A stretch of DNA of 32,859 bases from Coriobacteriia bacterium (lineage in GTDB: Bacteria; Actinomycetota; Coriobacteriia; Anaerosomatales; PALSA-660): assembly GCA_025361885.1 (NCBI GenBank), contig JANYJF010000058.1:1-32859 (forward strand), written 5' to 3'. The stretch's first letter is position 1; every line of letters begins with the position of its first letter. A program made the translations under genes and the position numbers. Positions 8,397 through 16,827 of this stretch are shown one piece after another. A model generated the notes under the pieces. It worked only from the letters and a program-made list of their open reading frames with translations, ran no database searches and was not told the origin of the DNA.

Positions 8397-9607
8397 TACT
8401 CGATCGCTCCGCTGTTCCTGCGCCCGCGCGTGACGGACTCTATCGTGACCGCGGTGATCAGGACGGCGCCGGTCACGATGAACTTCACCGACGACGCCAG
8501 GGCCAGCAGGTTCATGCCGTTGGCGATCGACCCGATGACGACGGCCCCGAGCAACGCCGACCACACCGTGCCGCGACCACCGAACAGGCTCGTTCCGGCG
8601 ATGACCGGGCCCGCGATGGCCATCAACAGCAGATCGCTGGCGCCCGACGACTGGTTGACCGCCAGGAGACGGGAAGCCGCAAGAACGCCGCCGGCCGCGG
8701 CGAGCGTCGAGCCGAGCATGAAGACCATGATGCGCACGTGATCGATCTTGATGCCGGCTCGCCTGGCAGCCTCGGCATTGCCGCCGACCGCGAACATGTG
8801 GCGGCCGAAGCGTGTCCGCTCCGTGAGATAGGCGAACGCAAGCGCAAGCGCAAAGACTATGACCACCACGAGAGGCAGTCCGCGGTCCTGGTTCATGACG
8901 AACACAAGTGCCACGAAGGCCGCGCCGATGACCGCGATGCGGAAGATGAGTCCCCGCAACGCGCCTACCTGCAGACCCGCTGCCCGGCGATGCGCGCGTC
9001 CGAGAAGGGCGAACCCCAGCGTCAGCGCGATGGCCAGCACCGCGACCGCCCAGCCGATCAGGGGCGGGAAGAACGTGTTGGTCAGCGCGGTCACGAAGTT
9101 GTCGCCCAAGTTGATCGTGCCGGTCTGACCGAGCACGTACAGCTGCAGGCCGACCCAAGCGAGCGAGCCGGCCAGCGTGACGACGAACGAGGGGATCCGG
9201 AACCGCGTGATCATGAACCCGTTGAACAACCCGATGATCGCGCCGAGCCCCAGTGCGATGACGACCGCGAGCACGGGCTGGACACCGCGGTTCACGATCA
9301 GCACCGCCATGACCGATGCGCACAACCCGCTCACCGCGCCGACCGACAGGTCGATCTCGCCGAGCAGGAGTATGAGCACGACTCCGATCGAGATGGTCGC
9401 GACGGCGGCCTGCTGCAGCATCAGGTTGGTGAGGTTGCCCGGGCTCAGGAAGCGGTCGTTCTGGAACTGGAAGAAGGTCCAGATGGCAGCGACCATCAAG
9501 AGCACGAGGAGTGGGCCCGCCTCTCCCTGCGAGAGCTTGCGGCCCACGTCGCGCACCATCTGGATCGGGCCGTTCGTGCGGAGCGGCGTTTCTCGATCGT
9601 CGCTCAT
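8396..9607 (-). CDS. Sugar ABC transporter permease (XylH/RbsC family)
   Basis: LSPGNLTNLMLQQAAVATISIGVVLILLLGEIDLSVGAVSGLCA...TRFGRHMFAVGGNAEAARRAGIKIDHVRIMVFMLGSTLAAAGGVLAASRL...DLLLMAIAGPVIAGTSLFGGRGTVWSALLGAVVIGSI. Confidence 0.93.
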   Translation of the reverse strand: MSDDRETPLRTNGPIQMVRDVGRKLSQGEAGPLLVLLMVAAIWTFFQFQNDRFLSPGNLTNLMLQQAAVATISIGVVLILLLGEIDLSVGAVSGLCASVMAVLIVNRGVQPVLAVVIALGLGAIIGLFNGFMITRFRIPSFVVTLAGSLAWVGLQLYVLGQTGTINLGDNFVTALTNTFFPPLIGWAVAVLAIALTLGFALLGRAHRRAAGLQVGALRGLIFRIAVIGAAFVALVFVMNQDRGLPLVVVIVFALALAFAYLTERTRFGRHMFAVGGNAEAARRAGIKIDHVRIMVFMLGSTLAAAGGVLAASRLLAVNQSSGASDLLLMAIAGPVIAGTSLFGGRGTVWSALLGAVVIGSIANGMNLLALASSVKFIVTGAVLITAVTIESVTRGRRNSGAIE

Positions 9608-10407
9608 GCGCTCTCCTTGGACAGGCCGGCTCCAACACCGAACTCGGCGCCGGTGATGGCCGAGACGACATCCTCACGACTGACCCCACGGACGTCGAAC
9701 GTAGCGGCCCGGCGTCCCAGTCGCAGAACGATGATCCTGTCCGCCACCGCGAAGACGTTCTCCAGGTTGTGACTGATCACCACGACGCCGAGGCCGCGCT
9801 GACGCAGCGTGTGGATCAGTTCCAGCACCTGCTCAGTCTGCGAGACCCCGAGTGCGGCGGTCGGCTCATCGAGCAGGACCACGCTCGGTTCTCCGAGCAG
9901 CGAGCGGGCGATGGCGACCGCCTGACGCTGGCCGCCCGACAGCATCCCCACGTGCTCGCGGACGTTTCTGATGGTCGTGACGGCCAAGGAGTCGAGCAGT
10001 TCGAGAGCACTCTGCTCCATCGCCGTCTCGTCGATCAGGTAGGCGGCTCTCGAGGGGCCTCGGGTGAACAGTTCGCGGCCCAGGTAGAGGTTGGCGACGA
10101 CATCCAGGTTGTCGCACAGAGCGAGGTCTTGGTAGACCGTCGCGATCCCAAGCGCTGTTGCGTCCTGGGGACTCGAGATCTTCACCATCTCGCCGCGGAA
10201 ATAGAACGCGCCTTCGTCGCAGAGCTGGACGCCGGCGATGGCCTTGACCAGCGTCGACTTGCCGGCGCCGTTGTCGCCGACCAAAGCGACGACCTCACCA
10301 GCGTCGACTTCGAAGTCGACGCTGGTGAGTGCCTGGTTGGCGCCGAACGCCTTGCTCACGCTCTTGAGCGTGAGCAAGGCCGGAGCCGTGGGCGTCGTCG
10401 CGCTCAT
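9604..10407 (-). CDS. Sugar ABC transporter ATP-binding protein, half-size (single NBD)
   Basis: LTLKSVSKAFGANQALTSVDFEVDAGEVVALVGDNGAGKSTLVKAIAGV...LSGGQRQAVAIARSLLGEPSVVLLDEPTAAL; only one ABC cassette in 267 aa. Confidence 0.95.
   Translation of the reverse strand: MSATTPTAPALLTLKSVSKAFGANQALTSVDFEVDAGEVVALVGDNGAGKSTLVKAIAGVQLCDEGAFYFRGEMVKISSPQDATALGIATVYQDLALCDNLDVVANLYLGRELFTRGPSRAAYLIDETAMEQSALELLDSLAVTTIRNVREHVGMLSGGQRQAVAIARSLLGEPSVVLLDEPTAALGVSQTEQVLELIHTLRQRGLGVVVISHNLENVFAVADRIIVLRLGRRAATFDVRGVSREDVVSAITGAEFGVGAGLSKESA
10294..10329. repeat. Perfect 36-bp palindrome inside the ABC ATPase gene
   Basis: ctcaccagcgtcgacttc|gaagtcgacgctggtgag; the right half is the exact reverse complement of the left half. 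The peptide LTSVDFEVDAGE is encoded on both strands, as the supplied ORFs 9604..10407(-) and 9511..10524(+) confirm. Confidence 0.98.
10349..10380. repeat. Perfect inverted repeat, 15-bp arms with 2-nt spacer, inside the ABC ATPase gene
   Basis: gccttgctcacgctc-tt-gagcgtgagcaaggc; arms exactly complementary; 19 bp from the 36-bp palindrome. Confidence 0.98.
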
Positions 10408-10426
10408 GCGGTCTCGGGGAGCAAGA

Positions 10427-11542
10427 CTACTGCAGCCCGACGGCAGCGCCTGCCGCCTTCAGTTCCGGAGTGTTCAGGATGTCCGACGTCTTCCAGAATC
10501 CGTCGGCGACGACCGTGGACTTGATGGTGTCCTTGGTTACCGCGACCGGCTTGAGCAAGATCGAATCGACGTCCTTCGTGCCGTTGTTGACCTTGGTGAG
10601 CGACATGGTCGAGGGAACGGGCTTGCCCTGCGCGAGCGCGACAGCGAGCTCCGCGGTCGCCTCGGCCTCGAGCTTGATCGCCTTGTAGATGGTCATGTAC
10701 TGGTCGCCCAGCAAGATCCGCTGGATGCCCGCAAGCTCGGCGTCCTGACCGGTGACCGGCCTGGTCTTGGGATCGATACCGGCGCCCTTCATGGCTGCGA
10801 TCGCGCCGCCGCCTGTGCCGTCGTTGGCGGCGAGGACTCCGACGAAGCCGTCCTTGCCGAGCTTCGTTATCGCCTGGTCCATCTCTGTCTGGGCCTGGTC
10901 GGGGCTCCAATCAGGCGTGTCGTACTCGGCGCCGATGGTGACCTTGCCATCAAGGATGCTGTGAGCGCCCTTCTTGAACAAAGTGGCGTTGTTGTCGGTC
11001 GGGGAGCCGTTGATGAACACGACCGCCTTGCCGGCCTTGCCGTCGGCAGTCAGCTTGTCCAGAAGCGCCTGGCCCTGGAGCACGCCGACCTTCTCGTTGT
11101 CGAACGAGACATAGTAGTCGACGTTGGCCTTGAGGATGAGACGGTCGTAGCTGATGACCGGCACCTTCTTGGCGGCCGCCTTCGCGACTATCGAAGCCGC
11201 GGAGGCCGAGTCGACAGGGTCGAGAACGAGCACGTTCGCGCCGTTGGTCAGGGCCGCATCGGCCTGCGACTGCTGCTGTGCCGCGTCTTGGTTGGCGTTG
11301 CTGTACAGGATCTCGATGTTCGGGTCGAGTGCCTTGACCTTCTTCTCGAACAGCGGGCGGTCCTGCGTCTCATAGCGAGCCGTCTTGGTCTCCGGAAGCA
11401 GAAGAGCGATCTTCAGCTTCTTGGCAGTGCCTCCGGTCGTTCCCTTCGTGGTGGCACCGCTGCTACAACCTGCGAGCGCGATGACGATGCCCACAGCGAG
11501 AGCCGCGACGCCGAATCGAACCAGTGCTTTTCTTCCACGCAT
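10427..11542 (-). CDS. Sugar ABC transporter substrate-binding lipoprotein (XylF-like)
   Basis: MRGRKALVRFGVAALAVGIVIALAGCSSGATTKG (lipobox LAGC) followed by KIALLLPETKTARYETQDRPLFEKKV...NGANVLVLDPVDSASAASIVAKAAAKKVPVISYDRLI (XylF-like periplasmic-binding fold). Confidence 0.92.
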   Translation of the reverse strand: MRGRKALVRFGVAALAVGIVIALAGCSSGATTKGTTGGTAKKLKIALLLPETKTARYETQDRPLFEKKVKALDPNIEILYSNANQDAAQQQSQADAALTNGANVLVLDPVDSASAASIVAKAAAKKVPVISYDRLILKANVDYYVSFDNEKVGVLQGQALLDKLTADGKAGKAVVFINGSPTDNNATLFKKGAHSILDGKVTIGAEYDTPDWSPDQAQTEMDQAITKLGKDGFVGVLAANDGTGGGAIAAMKGAGIDPKTRPVTGQDAELAGIQRILLGDQYMTIYKAIKLEAEATAELAVALAQGKPVPSTMSLTKVNNGTKDVDSILLKPVAVTKDTIKSTVVADGFWKTSDILNTPELKAAGAAVGLQ

Positions 11543-11707
11543 GACTGCCTCCCTACACTCCATCGAGATGCTCTGCCTCCACAGCGACTCTGCGAGTCAC
11601 CTTGAGTATGATTCCCTTTAGGCGAGTCTTCCAATTGCGTGTGACCAACCGGGCGCGATCTCCCGTAGGGGCAACCCTCTCCTCCCCGGTCCGGATCAGC
11701 CCCGAGA

Positions 11708-13195
11708 CTACCGCGCCGCCCGCTCGATCGCCCCCGCTTTCCCTTCGATCAGGATGCGTACTTCGGCCGGCCCGCAGTCCGGATCCGGGACCATCGCCAC
11801 CTGCCTGCGCGTCTCCGCGCGAAGCATGGCGATCACGTTCTGGCCGGGCGCGTTGACGATCGCGTACGTCTCGGGGTGCAGCCCGAACAGGTACGCCGGA
11901 CTCTTGCCGGTGCGCAGCACCTCGCGCATGCGGCGCTCCACCATGATGCGGCGCGTCGAGTCGGAGAGGACTCGCCCTTCACCGTGGCACGTGGGGCACG
12001 AGTCGGTCAGCACTGCTGTGATGCCGTCGGTGACGTTCTTGCGCGTCATCTCCACGAGCCCGAGCTTCGAGATGTCCATCACGCGCGTCTTGGTGCGGTC
12101 GCGCTCCAGCGCCTTGTTGAACCTCGCGAAGACTTCCGCCCTGTGGAACTGGTCCTCCATGTCGATGAAGTCGACGACGATTATCCCGCCCACGTCGCGC
12201 AGGCGGAGCTGGCGGACCACCTCGTCGGCCGCCTCCAGGTTCGTGCGATAGATGGTGTCCTCGAGGCTCTTGCGCCCCGTGTACTTGCCGGTGTTGACGT
12301 CCACCGCGGTGAGCGCTTCGGTCGGGTCGATGGCTATGTAGCCGCCGGACGGAAGGCGCACCGTCCGCTCAAGGACCGAGGCGATCTGGTCGGGCAGAGC
12401 GAAGTAGTCGAACAGCGGGACCTTCTCGCGATAGAGCTGGACGGAGCGCACGAGCTCGGGTGACGTCTTCTTCAGGAACGAGGCGATCTTCTCGAACAGC
12501 GACTTGTCGTCGATGAGAAGCCTTTTGAAGTCCTCGCCGAAGACGTCGCGGACGAAACGAAGCGCGAGGTCCATCTCGGTGTAGACGACCTCGGGCGGCA
12601 GGGCTTCCTGCGCCTGGTGCTGCACGCGCTTCCACAGGCGCTGCAGGAACTCGAGGTCACTCGTGATGTCCTTGGCCGAGCTGCCGGACGCCGCGGTCCT
12701 CACGATGACACCCACGCCTTGCGGCGCGGCCTCGGTGATGATCGCGTGCAGGCGGTCGCGCTCCTCCTCGGGGAGCTTCCTCGAGATCCCGACGAAGTCG
12801 GAGTACGGCATCAGGACAAGGAACCGTCCCGGCAGCGTGATGTCGGTGGTGGCGCGAGCGCCCTTGGTCCCCATCGGGTCCTTGAGCACCTGCACCAGGA
12901 TCTGCTGGCCGGGACGCAGCATCTGGGTGATGTCACGCTTGGGAACGTCCTCGAACCCCTCGGGTGCCACGATCTCATCCACGTAGAGGAAGGCGTTCTT
13001 CTCCAGCCCGATGTCGACGAAGGCCGCCTGCATCCCGGGCAACACGTCCTTCACCCGTCCCAGGTAGACGTTGCCCACGACGGAACGCTTCGCCCGCTCG
13101 ATGTAGAACTCGACGAGCTTGCCGTCCTCGATGACGGCCACGCGCGTCTCGGATGGGTCGTGCGAGATGAGCATCTCGCGGACCAGTTCGGCCAC
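11708..13195 (-). CDS. rng: Ribonuclease G / RNase E family
   Basis: REMLISHDPSETRVAVIEDGKLVEFYIERAKRSVVGNVYLGRVKDVLPGMQAAFVDIGLEKNAFLYVDEI...GGIIVVDFIDMED...DSCPTCHGEGRV Zn-link; GTG start at 13193-13195 chosen over the longer ORF. Confidence 0.95.
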   Translation of the reverse strand: MAELVREMLISHDPSETRVAVIEDGKLVEFYIERAKRSVVGNVYLGRVKDVLPGMQAAFVDIGLEKNAFLYVDEIVAPEGFEDVPKRDITQMLRPGQQILVQVLKDPMGTKGARATTDITLPGRFLVLMPYSDFVGISRKLPEEERDRLHAIITEAAPQGVGVIVRTAASGSSAKDITSDLEFLQRLWKRVQHQAQEALPPEVVYTEMDLALRFVRDVFGEDFKRLLIDDKSLFEKIASFLKKTSPELVRSVQLYREKVPLFDYFALPDQIASVLERTVRLPSGGYIAIDPTEALTAVDVNTGKYTGRKSLEDTIYRTNLEAADEVVRQLRLRDVGGIIVVDFIDMEDQFHRAEVFARFNKALERDRTKTRVMDISKLGLVEMTRKNVTDGITAVLTDSCPTCHGEGRVLSDSTRRIMVERRMREVLRTGKSPAYLFGLHPETYAIVNAPGQNVIAMLRAETRRQVAMVPDPDCGPAEVRILIEGKAGAIERAAR

Positions 13196-13212
13196 GGTGG
13201 ATCTCCTACTCC

Positions 13213-13896
13213 TCAAGGACGCATGAAGCCGCCCTCGGTTTCCATGAGGAGGTCCGTGCGCGTCACGGTCGTGATGGCATGTGGCAGACCGGCGCACTCC
13301 AGCGCGCGGCCCACAAGGGCTTCCGGCCTCAGCGACCCCGTCGCGCCCATGCGCGTCGTGAGCACCACGGTGCTGCCAGATCCGCTCGACTCCACGCGCG
13401 GCTCCTCCGGGAGCACGCTCGCGAGGTCGAAAACCTTGGTCTTGCCCTTCGCCTTTACCGTCAATTCCGATTCCGCGAGCACGTCCTCCACGGCCCGCAC
13501 CAGCATCTCCGGCCCCACGGCCGGACCCACGCCCACTTCGTAGCGGGCGATCGTCAGCGCCGCCGAAAGCGACGGAGCCTTTTCCGGAACATACCGCGCG
13601 GCTCCCGGCGCCATCCCCGGCGGAGTCGCCGCGGCCAGCCTCGCCAGCGCTTCCGGCGCCGGCACGAGCTCACGAAGCCACAGGTCGTAGTACTCGCGCA
13701 GGCCCGCCGTCCCCACGGGGAGCGCAGGCCCGAACGCCGCCTTCATGTGCGGCGAGAACCCCTGTGTCACAGCATACGGCAAGTCGGCCCGACGAATCGA
13801 CCTCTCCAGGGCACGCATCACCTCGAGATGCGACAGGTGGCGCAGCCGGCCCAACTTGCCGAACCGGACGCGAAGCCGGAAGGTCGTCCGCTCAGC
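13213..13896 (-). CDS. TIGR03936-family (DUF2344) radical-SAM-linked protein
   Basis: AERTTFRLRVRFGKLGRLRHLSHLEVMRALERSIRRADLPYAVTQGFSPHMKAAFGPALPVGTAGLREYYDLWL; directly downstream of the TIGR03960-like gene. Exact start within 13890-13908 is uncertain. Confidence 0.88.
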   Translation of the reverse strand, partial: AERTTFRLRVRFGKLGRLRHLSHLEVMRALERSIRRADLPYAVTQGFSPHMKAAFGPALPVGTAGLREYYDLWLRELVPAPEALARLAAATPPGMAPGAARYVPEKAPSLSAALTIARYEVGVGPAVGPEMLVRAVEDVLAESELTVKAKGKTKVFDLASVLPEEPRVESSGSGSTVVLTTRMGATGSLRPEALVGRALECAGLPHAITTVTRTDLLMETEGGFMRP

Positions 13897-15763
13897 CACG
13901 GGACGCACCTCCCAAGACGATGTCGAGCCCCAGGTCGCCGCACGCGTCGCAGCCCGTGCAGCCGTCGAAGCTACAGTCTCTGGTGGTCACACCGGCGACC
14001 GCGCGCTCGCGCTCGCGCAGCAAGTAGCGCTTCGAGACGCCGGATGAGATGTGGTCCCACGGCAGCGCGTCGGCCGGGTCACGTTCCGACGACGCGAGCG
14101 CCACCGGGTCGATCCCCGCGGACTCGAACGCCGCGAGCCAGCGAGGGAGCGAGAACTCCTCAGTCCAGGCATCGAAGACACAGCCGCTGCGCCATGCCTT
14201 CTCGATGACATCGGACAGCTCCCGGCCGCCACGAGCCAGCGCGCCCTCCAGGAACGAGACGTCCGGGTCGTGCCACGACAGGTCCACGCCGCGTCGGGGC
14301 ATCGCCTCGCGCAGGATCTCCTGGCGGCGGCGCACCTCCGGCAGCGTGAGCTGCGGCTCCCACTGGAACGGCGTATGGGGCTTGGGCACGAACGTCGCCA
14401 CGGACACGCCGATCTTGAGCCCGCCGCGCTGGTCCTTGGGGGTGTTCTCGCGAGCGACGTCCAAGACCTTGTGCACGAGCCGCCCGATCCCGCGTATGTC
14501 ATCGTCCGTCTCGCTGGGAAGACCGAGCATGAAGTAGAGCTTCACCCTTCGCCACCCGGCGCCGAAGGCGTGTTCTATGGTGCCGAGCAGGTCCTCCTCA
14601 GTGATGTTCTTGTTGATGACATCGCGAAGCCGCTGGGTCCCCGCCTCGGGCGCGAAGGTCAGTCCCGCCTTCTTACCGCCACCGGCCACGAGCCGCGCCA
14701 TCTCCACGCCGAACGAGTCCACGCGCAGCGACGGCAGCGACACGGAGACCGCGCGGCCCTCGAGCGAGCGCGAGAGGCGGCGCAGGACCTCCTCGATCTG
14801 CGAATGGTCGGTGGTCGACAGCGAGACGAGCGAGACCTCGTCGTGACCGGTGCAGCGCAGGGTGGCCATCACGTCGTGCACGATGTCGTCGGCACCCCGC
14901 TCGCGGACAGGGCGATAGACCATGCCGGCCTGGCAGAAGCGGCAGCCACGTGTGCAACCCCGCAGGACCTCTACCACCGCGCGGTCGTGGACCACGTCCA
15001 TGTACGGCACGACGGGGCAGGTCGGCGGACGGACGCTGCCCAGGTCCTTCAGTGCCCGCTTGGTGACCATGCGTGGCGTGGCAGCGTCCGCGGGGACCAC
15101 CGCGCCACACCCGGGCTGCGCGGAGCCGTCCGCTGACACGTAGAGCGTCGGCACGTACACACCCGGCACCCCAGAGAGCGCGCGGAGTCGATCGGCCCGC
15201 GTGCCGCCTGCCTCGATGACGGCCCTGTCGGCCTCGACGAGTTCCAGCACGGCCTCTTCGCCCTCGCCCACCAGCACCGCATCCAGGAACGACGCGATCG
15301 GCTCCGGGTTGAACGCGCACGGTCCACCCGCGATCACGAGCGGATCGTCCTCGCCCCGGTCGACGGAACGCAGCGGGATGCCCGCCAAGTCGAGCATCTC
15401 GAGCACGTTCGTATACGTCAATTCATGCGGCAGCGTCACGCCGACGAGCGCGCAGTCCCGCAGGGGCTGGAGCGTCTCGAGCGTGTGGAGCGGAACGTCG
15501 GCGGCCCGCATCGCGGCGGCCATGTCTTTCCACGGAACGAAACAGCGCTCGGCGGCCACGCCGTCGACCTCGTTCAGGATGTCGTAGAGGATGGCGACCG
15601 CTTGGTTCGCCATGCCGAGCTCATACGTGTCCGGATACACGAGGGCCACACGGTACGACGCGTCCGGGCGGACGCGGACACCCCATTCCGAGTCCAGGTA
15701 ACGGGCAGGGCGCTCCACCCCGTCGAGCAGCGGCTCGACACGCGCCCACATGTCATCGCGCAC
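13892..15763 (-). CDS. TIGR03960-family B12-binding-like/radical SAM protein
   Basis: VRDDMWARVEPLLDGVERPARYLDSEWG...VALVYPDTYELGMANQAVAILYDILN...VEVLRGCTRGCRFCQAGMVYRPVRER (CxxxCxxC) ...FDGCTGCDACGDLG C-terminal Cys motif. GTG (15761-15763) or ATG (15749-15751) start. Confidence 0.92.
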   Translation of the reverse strand: MRDDMWARVEPLLDGVERPARYLDSEWGVRVRPDASYRVALVYPDTYELGMANQAVAILYDILNEVDGVAAERCFVPWKDMAAAMRAADVPLHTLETLQPLRDCALVGVTLPHELTYTNVLEMLDLAGIPLRSVDRGEDDPLVIAGGPCAFNPEPIASFLDAVLVGEGEEAVLELVEADRAVIEAGGTRADRLRALSGVPGVYVPTLYVSADGSAQPGCGAVVPADAATPRMVTKRALKDLGSVRPPTCPVVPYMDVVHDRAVVEVLRGCTRGCRFCQAGMVYRPVRERGADDIVHDVMATLRCTGHDEVSLVSLSTTDHSQIEEVLRRLSRSLEGRAVSVSLPSLRVDSFGVEMARLVAGGGKKAGLTFAPEAGTQRLRDVINKNITEEDLLGTIEHAFGAGWRRVKLYFMLGLPSETDDDIRGIGRLVHKVLDVARENTPKDQRGGLKIGVSVATFVPKPHTPFQWEPQLTLPEVRRRQEILREAMPRRGVDLSWHDPDVSFLEGALARGGRELSDVIEKAWRSGCVFDAWTEEFSLPRWLAAFESAGIDPVALASSERDPADALPWDHISSGVSKRYLLRERERAVAGVTTRDCSFDGCTGCDACGDLGLDIVLGGASRG

Positions 15764-16773
15764 GAGGCTCGGTGCTCTCCGGTATCGCGACGTAGTGGCC
15801 CATGGCGGCCGCACGGACGTGCTCGGCCCGCTCGGCCACCAGCGCCTCACGGTGTGCGCGCTTGGCTTCCGCGCGAGCGACGCGGCTTCCCGCCAGCTCC
15901 TTGGCGCGCGAGGAGACCTTACCGGCCTCATCGCCGAGTCGGCCGAGGACGCCGGAGAGGTCCGCACCCTGCTCGAAGTAGCGGATCGCCGCCTCCCCCA
16001 TCGCCAAGGTGCCCGTGTAGCCGATCACGCCCTTGACGGCCCAGCCGAAGCCGGGAATGAAGTCGAGGAGTTGCCGGGCGACGGCCCTGAACAACAGCCC
16101 GCCGCCGACGACGGCCGTCAGCTCCTTGACGCGGTCATAGCCGAGCGGCTCACCGTATGCCGCCGCGATCTGCAACAGCATCTTGGCCTGGTTCGCGGTC
16201 ATGATCGGCATGTCGGTCCCGGGCAGGATGGTGATGGCGCCGATGGCCGCGTTCTGCCATGCGGTCGATTTCACGGCCTCTTTGGCCACAGCTCGCCGGG
16301 TGAACGCGAAGTTGTGCGCGACCGCCACGCGCTTGGCGGGAAGGCGCGCCATCATCCATTCGGCGAGCGGACCGAGCACGAGTTCCCTCGCGTCCGCGCC
16401 GGTGAGCACGTCGTCGTCCGGATGCTCGAGCAGCCGCACGATCTCACCCCGGTCGGCCCGCAGGGCCAGAACCACGGTCGGGAGCGACTTGCGGTTGAGT
16501 TCGTGCAGTGTCGGCGCAACGTCGTTCGTGCCGCTCCCGATGAGCGCCACGACCGCGTCGACGGACGAGTCGACGCGCATGACCGAGCCCGGCTCGATCG
16601 CCGCCACGTCCACGAACGCCCTGGACGTCTTGGGGCGCAGTTCCTCGCGAACGGCCTCGAGGAGCTGCTCGGGTGCGTCGATCTCCACCAGTATCGCGAT
16701 CCGGACCGGAAGGTCCCCGGCCTCGAGCATCTTCTGGCTATGGGTCCACAGTGCGCGGACGTCAACGGGCATC
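15753..16773 (-). CDS. DUF697/YcjF-like protein with N-terminal domain lacking a P-loop
   Basis: TANQAKMLLQIAAAYGEPLGYDRVKELTAVVGGGLLFRAVARQLLDFIPGFGWAVKGVIGYTGTLAMGEAAIRYFEQG resembles DUF697. N-terminus begins near MPVDVRALWTHSQKMLEAGDLPVRIAILVEIDAPEQ; start approximate. Confidence 0.7.
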
Positions 16774-16827
16774 TCCACGGCGCAGCCGCTCCTTATTCGC
16801 ATCTGGACGGACTGGGTCGCGCCTCTC

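Noticed and set aside
8351-9772. 473-aa plus-strand ORF and 452-aa out-of-frame minus ORF over the ABC permease
   Set aside because: Overlap the convincing permease frame 8396-9607; Arg/His/Asp-rich shadow translations.
9511-10524. Plus-strand ORF containing LTSVDFEVDAGE
   Set aside because: The shared peptide arises from the codon-phased palindrome, not from a real antisense gene.
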